A DNA stretch of 64,000 nucleotides from Tachypleus tridentatus (lineage: Eukaryota > Arthropoda > Merostomata > Xiphosura > Limulidae), in contig NC_134825.1 of NCBI RefSeq assembly GCF_004210375.1, positions 64,037,558 through 64,101,557 on the forward strand. Direction: 5' to 3'. The notes below the pieces were generated by a model. The model worked only from the letters and a program-made list of their open reading frames with translations, was not told the origin of the DNA and ran no database searches. This document shows, piece by piece, positions 38,201 through 47,385 of this stretch (positions within the stretch are counted from its first letter, which is position 1; each line of letters begins with the position of its first letter). The translations under genes were made by a program, and so were the position numbers.

Positions 38201-41200
38201 GGTGTGCACTCTGGTTTGTGGTACTCCTGTTGCTATATTTTTCAGGTTTGAACCATTGTAATTACTTTGCTTAATTAAACAATTGAGTGTGCACTATTAG
38301 AATGCTGGAAAATGCTTTTTTTTAAATGTTATTCTATATTTTTCTCTAATAAAAATGTTGGCTATTTTCAGTATTGGTTAATATAGTTCTTAATACAACT
38401 TAGAATGAAAGAAGGGTGATTTTTTTTTTTTTTTTGCTGAATGTCAGTTTTAAACAGTATAAAATTTAATTGGTATTACAAGAAAAAAATGAAAATATTA
38501 CTTGGTAAAGCATTATAGTTGAAAGAATAGTCATGAATAACACTAAGTAATAATACAAGTTTTGATAATTTTGCAAAACTTTGACTTTTAAACAAGTGTT
38601 TGATTATTTTAGCTACTAAACCAGATTTTACTTTCTATACTTTAAATATTAATAACTTACTAGGTAATTACTGAGTTGTATGTTGTTCTTTCTAATTTAA
38701 TTAGGATAAAAAAACATTTTCAGTAAAGCTTACAAGAAATTCTCAGTATGTTCATCTTTGTACTTTTCTATTCTAGGTAACTTGCCTGCTTATTTAACAC
38801 ATCTTTTAAGACCAGTCAGTATCTAAACATTTTTTTTGAGATGGTCTGAGCAATAACAAAATGATAGTTTTTTAGCCAAATAAAAAAGGAAAGAAGAAAC
38901 AATACTTGTGTGGGCTTTATTTGTTTACATAATTTGTTCATTTGTGAATAAAATATTCTTGCTTATTGTTCTATTTACTGCCTTTGCCTACTTTTGATTC
39001 TAGATCCATGTAAAGTTGTTTAGAAAATTTTCAGTACTATCAACTTTTGTCCAGCAATAAAAAGAAAAAGAAAAAAAACTGTAGAAGTATTCTTAATGGT
39101 GTGAATATAAAAAGTTAGGTTCAGCTTGATTGCCAGAAGTGTAATATTTGCTTTAAAACAGCTTTCAAAATAAACTGTATTTCACCATTATTTGCTGCTA
39201 ATGGAAGCAGTTACAAAATGTAAGAATACTACAAACAGTAGCAAATACTTGGTTAAGTACTTGTTAGTTTTGAATACCTAGTCACTACAGCTAGCAGATA
39301 TTTACTTTATCTCACAGTTTTACAACAAAATGTAAGAATGCTACAAACAGTAGCAAATACTTGGTTAAGTGCTTGTTAGTTTTGAATACCTAGTCACTAC
39401 AGCCAGCAGATATTTACTTTATCTCACAGTTTTACAACATATGCTAGTGCTAGTGGCAGTTTTGAATACCTAAACAGCAGTATTTACTTTATCTCAGTTT
39501 TACAACATATGCTAGTGCTAGTGGCACAAAGCAGTGTACTCAGTCTGTGTGACCTGTCTGAGGCAGTTACCTACTTCTTTTTAGTTGTTAACAAAATATT
39601 TATTTTTACAAACACTCCACATGATTAGTAAGTAAGAAAGAATACTAATTAATGAAAATATCCTTCTCTCTTTCATGTGATCACTCTTGTTTCCTGAATT
39701 AATTTTTATAGTAAGGTCAAATGTGTCATATAGTGTAACAACAGCTTTCAACTGTTTCTTACACATTGTCATTCTTAAAAGTAACTTTCTTTTCGATCCC
39801 ATGTATTATACTTGATAATTTATAAAAAAAAAGCAATATCTTGATTTGGTTGTTACCTTTCTGTATTGAATTTATCATTACAGTTTCTATGTGCAGTATT
39901 AATTATACATGATTCAGAATAATGGCCAGTAGTAGTGGTTAAAGGTAGCAAAAAGTCTTTTGTACTTTGGAAGTAGTAATTTGCAATAAGTAAAAATCTG
40001 TGTTGGAGCTAACGATGAGTTTATATATAAAAAAGGGGAATATTAAAGGTATGTTTAGCATAAGAAAAGTGTGTGATAGTTAAACTTTGTTTTTAATAGT
40101 TTTGTTTCAAAGTGATAATGTTATTAAATTCTCTTTTAAAGGAGTTAGTGCAAGTTCAGCTAATTAAAATATATTCTATACCAACAAGTTGAATTGTTTT
40201 AAGTTTAAGAGAGTGACAGTTTCTAGAAATTAACTTGTGAAAATTAAATGTTTTAACAGCATACAAATATACTATGTTTTGTGACATTTTTATCATAAAT
40301 ACAAGAAAATACAAATTTTGTGCATTGCAGTATTTTTTCTTTTTAAGTCATAACCTGTCATTTTTCAGGATGTAATCCACATTTCTTTAACACATACAGT
40401 TTTACAGTTTAACATATTCTGTAATTCTCCAGGCTAAGTGCATATGTGACAAAAACAAATATTTATTTCCAAAATTGCAAAAAAAAAAAAAATAAAGATC
40501 TGGAGAGCATGCAGGCTGTGCTACTGGTACATGATGTGGTGTCCATCTATCAGATAAGCAATACACACAATATTGCTTGGTATTTAATGTGGAGTGAGGC
40601 AATGCATTGTCATGCTGGGACAACATGCTTCTGCAAAAGAACAAAGTAGTTTTATTCAATAAAGGATCTTTTGATGAAAAATAGATGAACATGATGGTTT
40701 GTTTCACCATGAATATAAAATATTGCCTCTTATCAAAAACATCAAGATAAAATATTTTTTTAGTTCCTCCTATGTTGTGAATTATTTACTTCATAATTTG
40801 GAAAAAAAAAAATTTTTTTTTATCAATGTGAGAGATATATAGTAGCCTAAAATGGATTATATTATATCACTGAATAATCCAGAACAAGATTCTTAGGTGC
40901 ATTCTCATTTTTCATGCAGTGAAAGACATTCATTTTACCACTGTGTTCAAAAGGTCCTCCTTTGTTACTGTTGTATCTCTTCCACTTATATACAAGTGGT
41001 TATAGAACCTGCTTTTTAAAACTTGGTAGGCAATTGACCAATGCTTAAGTAAGATTGAGGATCAATTCTCCACCTCCCCCATAGGGTATCTCAAATGCTG
41101 TTGTAACCTGCAGCTGCCTTAATTCAGAGTTTCCTCACAACAGAGTCACTTCCACTCATTTTTGGAATATTAATAACATCAGCCAATTATTGTAAAAAAA

Positions 41201-42270
41201 TAGACTGAAACATGAAGGGGACACAGAGATATATTATTAAGGACTTGCATATGCCGTGAAGTTAGGTTACTTCTGCACCATCTCGTATGAACCTCGTATG
41301 AAACTGATTTGGACTTGGATTACTTTTACCTCACTTTTTTTTTCTTCAGTGAATGTATATTGACATGTTAATCTTTTATTAGAAAACTTTCATTTGTTCG
41401 CTAACAGTTTATTTGGTATGACAGTCTCAAGTTTTCTTTAATACTGTGTTCATATTGATTTATATTATTTAGGGTATTTACAAAATATACAACATCTAGT
41501 AATTCATAAAATGAAATAAAATCTGGTTGTGAAGTCTCAATATTTTGTAAATTACTTTATGATTAAAAATCTTTTTCTCATTCCACAGTTTTCTGTATTT
41601 GTCAAATATTTATATTGTACATGTACATTATATTTGGGTTTTAAATTTATTTTATGTAACATTAGTGCTGCTAGTACTTAAGAACAAGATTTTGCCATAT
41701 AATAACCTTCTGTTAGGCTTAAGAAGAGTTTTGAATCTCAGTAAAGGACACTTAAGTCTAAAAAGAAATGAAATACCTCAGTTGTTTTCATAAGGAAATC
41801 AGTGTGTACAGTGGGAAATGGGTGCTGTTTTACAGACATTGTAAACAATGAACTTTTCATAGCTCTGTCCTTTAAAAAGTTTGAAGTTTTACAAAATGTG
41901 TAGATATTTGTGTACAAGAATTAAACTTCAAATGTACACTAGTTGAATGTATATTACTGAGAGTAGAAATATATTTTCTATTAACATAGTAACTAATGTG
42001 TATCTGATTTTTTCTTTTTTTTGGAAAAGCATAATACTCAGAAAGGTCAGAGAATTTGAGTAACCAAACTGCAGTGTTTCAGATATTCATAACTTGAAAA
42101 CTAATTACATGTAAACACACATTTCTTATTAAGAATAATTTGCTAATTAACCTGAAATATGTATTATCTCTATTTTGTGTTGTATGTGCACAATAGGTGC
42201 TGTAGCAAAGCAGCGAAGACTCTTGGGAATTAGAGAACATCCATACACACGAACTGGATCTCTCTCATAA
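11102..42270 (+). CDS. how: held out wings / quaking-like STAR RNA-binding protein, seven-exon gene, nuclear isoform
   Basis: STAR-family KH protein that binds ACUAAY-type elements in RNA and controls splicing, stability and translation, known in muscle, tendon and glia. Exons 11102-11228, 13793-13926, 18106-18222, 30850-30993, 31425-31515, 36320-36580 and 42197-42270 join in frame (948 nt, 315 residues plus stop), all with GT-AG introns. Domains: QUA1 about residues 11-48; KH about 75-165 with the GPKG loop at 96-99; QUA2 about 165-198 with QLMELA at 185-190; low-complexity Pro/Ala tail with GAPLIL at 229-234; and a C-terminal QRR...REHPYTR motif like the nuclear signal of QKI-5 and long HOW. 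Family comparison is from memory. Oddities: Cys136 where relatives have Trp (GKPNWEHL) and Leu104 where they have Gln. Horseshoe crabs have duplicated genomes, so this may be one of several paralogues. The start is the first in-frame ATG giving the usual HOW N-terminus; extra 5' exons cannot be excluded. Confidence 0.9.
11229..13792 (+). other. how intron 1 (2564 bp)
   Basis: Bounded by gtaggt and tatctctag. It holds the SINE at 12011 and otherwise AT-rich sequence without coding signal. Confidence 0.85.
12011..12291 (+). repeat. SINE family A copy 4 (tRNA-derived, how intron 1)
   Basis: Complete copy starting GGCCCGGCATGGCCAGGTGG, with B box GGTTCGCATCC. The body has GAGTAGCCCAAGAGTTGGCA and GACTAGCTGCCTTCCCTC, and the end is TAGCTTTGTGCAAAATT plus A/CAAA repeats. 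It is the best-preserved member in the window. Confidence 0.9.
13793..13926 (+). CDS. how: how exon 2: end of QUA1, start of KH
   Basis: The acceptor is tatctctag. Two bases complete Glu43, giving [12 protein letters not shown], then residues 44-87 ending VPVKEYPE, the first strand of the KH domain. The donor is gtatgt at 13927, phase 0. [12 protein letters not shown] is close to the HOW linker. Confidence 0.9.
13927..18105 (+). other. how intron 2 (4179 bp), with an unclassified denser segment
   Basis: Bounded by gtatgt and ggtag. It holds the SINE at 14547. From about 15460 to 17230 base composition rises in G+C and fragmentary frames appear (for example [20 protein letters not shown] near 16260 and overlapping frames at 16358-16714). 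This looks like a decayed mobile element, but I cannot assign a family. Confidence 0.7.
14547..14672 (+). repeat. SINE family B copy 2 (how intron 2)
   Basis: CCCCCACTGGTACAGTGGTA (A-box-like), ATCAGGGGTTTAATTGACC (decayed B box), GGCAGATAGCCCGATGTGG and CTTTGCTATAAGAAAACAC. It is a second tRNA-derived family, distinct from A, with a simple CA-type tail. Confidence 0.8.
18106..18222 (+). CDS. how: how exon 3: KH core with GxxG loop
   Basis: Thirty-nine codons, phase 0 at both ends, with acceptor tctggtag and donor gtaagg. It encodes [11 protein letters not shown] (GxxG loop), then [19 protein letters not shown], which is highly conserved in STAR proteins. [10 protein letters not shown] has Leu where HOW and QKI have Gln (TAKQLEQETG). 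Confidence 0.93.
18790..19600 (+). mobile_element. Penelope-like retroelement remnant (GIY-YIG endonuclease end)
   Basis: Across several stops and frame changes the plus strand reads [12 protein letters not shown] (the YVGxT of GIY-YIG), [33 protein letters not shown], then [15 protein letters not shown] and [14 protein letters not shown]. This is the C-terminal endonuclease of Penelope-like elements followed by the typical INLDPG ending. A CTGAAGAAG-containing tail follows at 19538. The reverse transcriptase is missing, so it is a 5'-truncated, decayed copy within how intron 3. Confidence 0.75.
19907..19954. repeat. perfect 2 x 24-bp tandem duplication
   Basis: AAATTGAGTTCGAGCTTTTG plus TTTC is present twice back to back without a difference. 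It lies in how intron 3 between the Penelope-like and DIRS-like remnants. Confidence 0.9.
20330..22080 (+). mobile_element. DIRS-like retrotransposon remnant (RT and RNase H)
   Basis: Readable blocks with stops and shifts are: [12 protein letters not shown] (RT, near 20965), [13 protein letters not shown] (RNase H, near 21420), [16 protein letters not shown] and [10 protein letters not shown] (near 21600-21690), and [20 protein letters not shown] (near 21815). The order RT, INxLEL RNase H, HIPGxxN, then DxxxxxW...FPPxxL is that of DIRS-type elements. I could not make out a convincing tyrosine recombinase. The copy is heavily decayed and lies in intron 3. Confidence 0.65.
22667..23890 (+). pseudogene. 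LINE ORF1 (gag-like, zinc knuckles)
   Basis: It starts [12 protein letters not shown] at 22667, stops early and resumes in another frame. The open part 22902-23474 includes [16 protein letters not shown], then knuckle-like Cys motifs ([43 protein letters not shown]) and WLEEKEVQ. The CCHC knuckles are decayed: the second Cys of the first is Tyr (Q-Y instead of C), likewise in the second. ORF1 proteins of Jockey elements bind the element RNA. Confidence 0.8.
23930..27590 (+). pseudogene. LINE ORF2 (endonuclease, reverse transcriptase, RNase H), broken
   Basis: Endonuclease pieces: MQWNC near 23945, QETF near 24030, [13 protein letters not shown] near 24315. RT pieces: [27 protein letters not shown] (about 25425-25505), [12 protein letters not shown] (about 25660), PQGCVLS (about 25840) and the catalytic YVDD at 26093-26104. 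RNase [20 protein letters not shown] (about 26890), where Gly of TDGSKSG is Tyr, and [14 protein letters not shown] (about 26995). The C-terminal Cys-rich piece [15 protein letters not shown] is at 27510-27555. At least a dozen stops and shifts are present. The region order matches Jockey/I-type elements with an RNase H. Confidence 0.85.
25877..26041. mobile_element. 165-bp foldback insertion within the LINE, with 11-base flanking repeat
   Basis: The LINE reading frame is interrupted here. TTCAGTATAAA (25866-25876) before the insert is matched by TTCAGCATAAA (26031-26041) at its end, a target-duplication-like pair with one mismatch. The insert contains 41-base arms at 25913-25953 and 25990-26030, which pair around a 36-base loop; the inner 21 bases differ at one position. 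It is a small non-coding foldback element, possibly trimmed on the right compared with its left flank. Confidence 0.65.
27800..28080 (+). repeat. about 150-bp tandem duplication in the LINE 3' region
   Basis: AAAATGGCTGTAACATCAAA (27803) through ACTTCAGGTGACTAAC recurs with drift from 27953 (AAAATGGCCATAATGTCAAA...ACTTCAGGTGACTGAC). Two copies about 150 bases apart are diverged at many positions. They are probably part of the LINE 3' untranslated region. Confidence 0.6.
28865..30476 (+). mobile_element. Tc1-type DNA transposon with about 210-bp inverted repeats, TA-flanked
   Basis: A 1612-bp element between TA dinucleotides (28863-28864 and 30477-30478). The ends begin CAGT and form inverted repeats of roughly 210 bases. 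Each repeat carries two copies of the direct repeat AAAAGTTAGGACACCC (left at about 28875 and 29061), the IR/DR layout of Sleeping Beauty-like Tc1 elements. It lies in how intron 3, 370 bases upstream of exon 4. The transposase inside is broken. Confidence 0.92.
29242..30264 (+). pseudogene. Tc1 transposase, broken
   Basis: The start is ATG 29242 ([16 protein letters not shown]). The paired helix-turn-helix N-terminal half is intact, with GRPSKFT in the linker. The frame stops at TGA 29677 in place of the expected Trp ([11 protein letters not shown]). Motifs after the stop: WTDES (first catalytic Asp at 29698), [15 protein letters not shown] where the usual second Asp of QQDNDPKHT appears as Asn, and [13 protein letters not shown] (Glu near 30075). 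The region 29880-30070 needs frame changes. The last open stretch runs to TAG at 30262. It is non-functional. Confidence 0.9.
30850..30993 (+). CDS. how: how exon 4: KH C-terminal half
   Basis: Forty-eight codons, phase 0 at both ends, with acceptor gttgaatag and donor gttagt. It encodes [19 protein letters not shown]..., then the KH C-terminal helix ending KKLLIPV. Cys136 (TGT) replaces the Trp found in GKPNWEHL of QKI, HOW and GLD-1. Confidence 0.93.
31425..31515 (+). CDS. how: how exon 5: QUA2
   Basis: The acceptor is acattcag and the donor gtaagg, ending in phase 1. It encodes [16 protein letters not shown] then [12 protein letters not shown], the QUA2 region that contacts the ACUAA part of the RNA in this family. 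The 431-base intron before it is the shortest in the gene. Confidence 0.92.
35311..35425 (+). repeat. SINE family C copy 3 (how intron 5, decayed)
   Basis: TCCAGTGGTAAGTCTGAAGA, GGGTTTCAGTTCCTG (decayed B box), TGTGGGCAGAATACAGG, then ATTATGTGGCTTTATACTT. The layout matches the family C copy at 10119 in the opposite orientation. Confidence 0.62.
36037..36074 (+). repeat. perfect 14-bp stem-loop upstream of how exon 6
   Basis: TGACATTTTACTAT at 36037-36050 is perfectly complementary to 36061-36074, with a 10-base loop. It lies 245 bases upstream of the exon 6 acceptor. It may be a remnant of a small inverted-repeat transposon or an RNA structure. Confidence 0.6.
36320..36580 (+). CDS. how: how exon 6: Pro/Ala-rich tail
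   Basis: The acceptor is ttatttcag. Two bases complete a Lys codon, followed by [19 protein letters not shown] and [34 protein letters not shown] and the Tyr/Ala-rich segment are shared with insect HOW. The donor G|gtggtg at 36580/36581 leaves phase 1, which suits the acceptors at 42197 and 54872. Without splicing, the frame continues five codons to TGA at 36598. Confidence 0.88.
36320..36600 (+). CDS. how: how exon 6, read-through terminal form (GGLFG end)
   Basis: If the 36581 donor is not used, the reading frame adds GGLFG and stops at 36598-36600, giving a 297-residue protein without the HPYTR tail. Short quaking isoforms also arise by swapping the last few codons, so a cytoplasmic isoform is plausible. 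AATAAA occurs near 37273. There is no transcript evidence, and it could be a non-productive retained intron. Confidence 0.4.
39212..39535. repeat. tandem repeat, 112-bp unit plus nested 68-bp unit (how intron 6)
   Basis: ACAAAATGTAAGAAT...CTCACAGTTTTACA repeats with a 112-base period (39213 and 39325), nearly identical. The 3' part then repeats in a shortened form with ATATGCTAGTGCTAGTGGCA at a 68-base period (39433 and 39501). The near-identity points to recent expansion. Confidence 0.85.
40402..40710 (-). pseudogene. mariner/Tc1-type transposase fragment
   Basis: The minus-strand ORF contains [11 protein letters not shown] (compare HDNARPHTA, holding the second catalytic Asp) and, 30 residues later, [11 protein letters not shown] (compare PPYSPDLSPxDYFLF). 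Only this C-terminal piece is seen and no terminal repeats are evident. It lies in how intron 6. Confidence 0.55.
42197..42270 (+). CDS. how: how exon 7: nuclear-type C-terminus
   Basis: The acceptor is cacaatag. GT joins the G of exon 6 to give HSAG then [23 protein letters not shown] and TAA at 42268. KQRR...REHPYTR matches the C-terminus of long HOW (KQQRR...REHPYQR) and the nuclear signal of QKI-5. This fixes the orthology and the phase of exon 6. Confidence 0.9.
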
Positions 42271-45200
42271 ACTTGGCCAAGGTTGGTTGTACCTTTGTCT
42301 TTTCAAGCAATCTTTAGTAATGGTTGCTAACAAGCAAAATTGTTACTTATCACAAAAAAAATAATTGTTAGTCAAGTTTTGTAATCTAAATTTTTTATAG
42401 TTTTAACATGTTGTTAAAACACACAAAACCACATAGAATTACTTTAAGACATTTATCTTATAGGTAAGTAACAAATTTGCTTGTCATTTTAAGGATAGGA
42501 TTACATATCTCTATGAGCCTAGAACAATTCAAAGAAAAATCTTGTGAAAGTTTCTTTTTTAATATGAAGTTTTTTGTACCAGAAACTTGCTTTCAGAAGA
42601 TTGTCTGTTCAATACATTAAGATATTATTCTCAGTAATTATCTACAGGCTGGTGTACATACACTTGTGAAAGATAAGAAGAAAAATGTGATATTAGAAGT
42701 AAAGGAACTTCTTACAGAAGGAGAATATTGACAAAAGGTGAAAATGTGCATATCATTATCTTTTGGAGTGTTACATTCAAAACTTAATTAAAATACATTA
42801 TTATCAATGTATATGAATAAACTGGAATCAAAACATATCCTGAGTAAAATATTATGTGAGTGTGATCTTGACTTTAAAGGAAATATAAAACAAGTTACAG
42901 TCTGATCCCCACTTAGGTCTTCCATCTTCTGTAATTTATTTAATACCCTTTTGATGAATATGGTCTAAATGTAAATTACTCATTATTAAATAAATATTAC
43001 TAAGATTAAGAATGACTTTTATTGCTTTGTCTTATTTATTACAGAGTCATAGGATAGAAAATTACTCATTTGCTATTCCCATCTGTCACATCCTCTGTTT
43101 CACAAATTAATTACCAATAGCTTTCTGACATGGTATACTGTATTATTTATAACCAATAGAAAGCCAAGTTTTTAATTTATCAAGTGATGTATCACATTGT
43201 TTTCAGCACATATAATTGGTTATTTTATCTATAGTTGAAAAGCTCAAGATAATATTAAAGTTGTTATACTAAAGCTAGGAAGCCAAAAAAACTGATAGTT
43301 ATAGAATGTTTTGTTTTTCAGGTTTATTGTGTTTTTAGAGATATTTAATTAAATGAAAATTATTTGATGGATTACTAGGATTAGTATAAGAAAGTAGGGT
43401 TACATTTATTCAGCAAGCAACAGCAAATAAAATGAAATTGCAGATAAGGGATATATTTGATATTATTAATGCATATTCTTTATATATTATTATAAAAGTA
43501 GGTTACATGTAAAAATTATAAATTTGGTTATATATGGTTAGATTAGATATAATGAAAAAGATGACAATGAAAATTCTTCATGAGATATGCTGAGAAGCAG
43601 TTCCTGTATTACATAATTTGATATTGTAATGTGAGCCACAAATTCATTAAATGATTTACAACTTGCATGGTGGGATTCTTAATTAAACATATCATAGGCA
43701 GTAAGATTATAAAGTATAATAAAGGTGGTTATAATGTCAGTCCAATCACTTTAATGGAGATAGAGAAAATAATGGATAAAATATGAAGTTTTACTGAAGA
43801 AACATTTTATCTTTATTTAAGAAGTTTTAGAGATTAAGCAAATTAAAATGACAATTTTCAGATAAAAGTATTTCTATTCTTAACATGAAAATCACTTTGC
43901 AGTTGGAGCAGTTGATACTTTAACTCCATATATGCTTGATTCCCCTTGGCAGACTCACCAGATAGTCCATTGTGGCTTTGCCATAAGAAAAACACACCCT
44001 TCATATGTGATTATGCCTAAAGAACTTTTATTTTTTCTGCTGGTTGACATCGAGGTTGAATCAAAGCAAATTATACAATATTAGGAACTTTATGCTTCAG
44101 GAAAATGTTGTTCATGAAATTTTAGAATGATGTTATTTCTTACAAAAATCAGTGAAGTAAAGTAATCTAGTGAAGTAATAGAAAGTTGTACAAACTCAGG
44201 AATGTATACAGATATTTACACATCATGAGAAGAAATCCCACTATTGTATGAATAAGCTGTGATGTGTAAAAAATATATGCAAGTGTGTACAGATAACACC
44301 AGAATGAAAGGATTGGGAATGGTGAAAACAGAAAAGAGTGTTGATATGTAATTCTCATTTAATGATTGTGTTTGTGTAGAAAGCTGCAAAAGTCTACATA
44401 TGATGACATGCATAGAATTATAAAATGATCTTGAAACTTGGAAAGGAACATCATTACTATACATAAAAATGTGTGTAGATTAAAGACAATTTACACAAAT
44501 ATTTTGTTCAAATAATTCAATATGAAACTTAAAAAAAAAAAAAAAAAGAGGTGGTGGTTTCAGAAAATACTTTTACATTTAAACAAAAAGCCAATCACAA
44601 ATGGAAAGATGCTACTATCTGAGATATCTGATAGTTTTTAGAGATTCTGGAAAATGGAAATAGCAGAAATGCTTATAAACTAATAATAGTACTTTAGAAA
44701 CTATTAATTTATTTTGATAAATTTAATAATGTTTATGAATTATTAGACAAAAAACCCTAGAATGAGTTGAGATGTAGATATACACACTTTAATAAATGAA
44801 TCCAAGTTTGGATCATTGGGTTATTGGCAAAATCTTAAGAAGGCCTAGAAGCCTATATAACTTAAATTCTTACATTTTTTTCACTGTTTTTCTTTTTTCT
44901 CTTTTTTTACTAGCATACCAAAACTCATTATTTACCTGTTTTGGTTACATGTATCTTACATATTAACTCTCTCTGTATGGGCTTGTTTAATTTATCTGAT
45001 CTTAATAACCATGAAATTATACGTACCATTATAAGTTATAGTAGCTTCACAAAATTAGTAAACGTTTAGTAAACAGTACAAGCCTTTTGCACACAAAGTA
45101 ATTTTTTAATAATTTTTACTAAAAATCTAAGTAATTTTCATGTTAAGATTGAAAATAATTTTCTTTCATCTTAGTGCTTTACAGTTTTCTTATTTTTACC

Positions 45201-46569
45201 TAACCTTTGATGAAACCTCCTAAATGAATACCAATATTTTGATTAGTAAAGCTTTATATTTTCTGTTCTTTACTATCCTAACACTTTATGAACTTGGTTG
45301 ATTTGACCAAACTTGTAATCAATGCCAAAAAATACAAAATAAATCCAAATTATCCTTTTTACTTTCCAGAAAGTCTGCAGATTACTTGTTTATTTATCCT
45401 AAACATCTGATGGCTCATAACAGTTTACATTTTGTTTTTAATTAATTTTCTTTTTCTTTTGAACTATACCTAGCTGATAATCCCACTATGCAAACTGTGT
45501 ATCACATGTAGCTTAAGTTACAGTATTAAATGCCATGATGTACATTTACTGGTGAGCATACTCTATGAAGAAATGTTTTTATTATTACTTGTTCATTGTT
45601 CAGCTTAATACGTTTCTAGCATATGTATTTTAGCTACTTTTATAAGAATAAAGAAAAACAAGAAATTTAGTAATTATGTTTGGCTTCTTGTTTTTTGCTG
45701 TCCATCTGCTGATCAAAAGGTAAATTTTATTTTCTGCAACGATAGTACTAGTGTATCACATAATTTTTGTTTCTTTCAAATATGCAGTTAAGAACACAAA
45801 ATATTAGTATGCATAAAGCAAACAATGTCCTGTAATTATTATAATTTAACTGTCTTTTTAACTGATGTATAAGTGTCTTAAATTTCCTTTATCTCTTTTA
45901 TTTGAACCTGGCAGTAGGAACTTTCAGCTTGTAGGTGAAATAAAATCTCCACTGAGATCAAGGTAGTATTATAAATCATTCAGTAATTTAAAACTTTGCT
46001 CTTTCTATTGGTTATAAATGAAGTAACTGAACATTAAAGAGAATTATTGGCAATTTGAGGAAGAGCTGTAATAGGAGTGTGTGGCACATGGGTTTGACCC
46101 TGTAGCTTATATCTCTGTAAATAAAGAAGATTGAAAGCTATAAAATTAGAATATGCCTTCATTATATGTATACCACAAGAAGTAATTTACATTAAACTTG
46201 GAACATTAGAGAGGAATCGTTAGAAAACAGATTTGGGTAAGTTGTAGGGAACAAATGTATTGTACAGGTAGAGGGGAAGTGAGAATTTATTTAAGTATTT
46301 TATTTTAAAATTAAAAAATTAAAACATACTCACTTATTTGTATACGTTACTAATATGGAAGTTAAGTTTTGAATGTAACCGTAAAAAGTGTCATACATGC
46401 ATTTTCACCTATCCCTGTTGAGAGGATTAATGAGATATAAAGAGTCGTATTTTGCAATGATTTTCTGTAATTTTAATTTTTAAATCTTTTACTACTTTAG
46501 TGTTAAAAAGTAGTCTGCTCATGAGACATCTTGGTGAAAATGTCATCATCACAATACACCAAACTATTT
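42271..46569. other. 3' flank of how exon 7, little recognised
   Basis: Probably starts with the 3' untranslated region (AATAAA near 42815 and 42989). It has the family B SINE at 43898 and an A run at 44531. No other gene signal is seen. Confidence 0.55.
43898..44000 (+). repeat. SINE family B copy 3, 5'-decayed
   Basis: Only the 3' half is clear: TTGATTCCCCTTGGCAGACT, AGATAGTCCATTGTGGCTTT and GCCATAAGAAAAACACACCC. The head is diverged beyond box recognition. Confidence 0.65.
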
Positions 46570-47020
46570 GAGTTTGAAGAACATTGGGAATATACCCATC
46601 AAGGTTTCTCCCCATGCTACTCTGAATTCCTCAAGAGGAGTTATTGTTGAGAGGGACTTGAAGAATATTCCTGAGTTGGAGATCCTCAATGGTTTTTCCA
46701 GCCAAGGCATTTCTGCCGTGCACCGAATATTCACTCACAAAGACAGAATTATGATGCCTACTAATGTTCTGATTTTGACATTTACATCACCATGTAAGGT
46801 ATGGCCATACATTCCCAACTTACTCAGATGTTTCAACTGTCAGCTGTTTGATCACTTGAAGACATCATGTCGTGGTTCTTTAACACATGCTCGTTATGGT
46901 GGCAAAGAGCATGATGTTGCTGTCTCCACAGGTCAGCCTATCCCATTGTGGATTATAACCATCCCCAAGTGTGACCTTTCTTTGAGTCATCTGAAGAAGT
47001 TGGATACTCCTGATTGGTAG
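46568..47020 (+). pseudogene. ORF fusing LINE ORF1 to pre-RNase H segment
   Basis: The deletion leaves one open frame of 150 codons: a gag-like half with RCFNCQLFDHLKTSC (CCHC with its His retained) and a half from ORF2 (STGQPIPLWIITIPKCDLSLSH). It ends TPDW then TAG. It is a chance fusion within a dead element, with no sign of host use. Confidence 0.65.
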
Positions 47021-47385
47021 TATCATTTTCTGTTTGCCAAACATCTTTAGAACTATCTTTTCATTGCCATTTATATGGATGGTTCAAAATCAGGTGACTC
47101 TGTGGACTCTGCCATTGGTTGTTGTGATTTGGTGGCTGCACACAGCATCCCCTCTACAGTTTCTGTGTTTACTGCCAAATTGTACACCACTTTTCTTGGC
47201 CTGGATCAAATTGCTTCATCTTAGTTCTTACCCTATTCTCATTGATATTCAAAACTGACTGGCCCAGTTTTCTCTATGATCTATCTTATTTTTAGAAACA
47301 AGTTTTTCCATCCATGAACAGTTGATGAACTAAAGGGTGAGTTTTGGCAACACACTGCATCTCTAGTTATAGCAGGAACTATATT
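46570..47385 (+). mobile_element. internally deleted copy of the Jockey-type LINE
   Basis: The sequence begins in the ORF1 region ([12 protein letters not shown]), runs through one zinc knuckle, then jumps at about 46917 directly to the ORF2 segment before RNase H (VAVSTGQPIPLW). It continues through IYMDGSKSGDS- and FTAKLYTT-like pieces to about 47385. About 3.4 kb present in the 22-28 kb copy is missing. Both ends are also truncated. Confidence 0.82.

Larger units (their letters stand above)
36601..42196 (+). other. how intron 6 (from the read-through stop onward)
   Basis: AT-rich sequence with long T runs, the 112-bp tandem repeat and the mariner-like fragment. ACTAAT occurs at 41992 and 42100, about 200 and 97 bases before exon 7. 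Confidence 0.8.
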
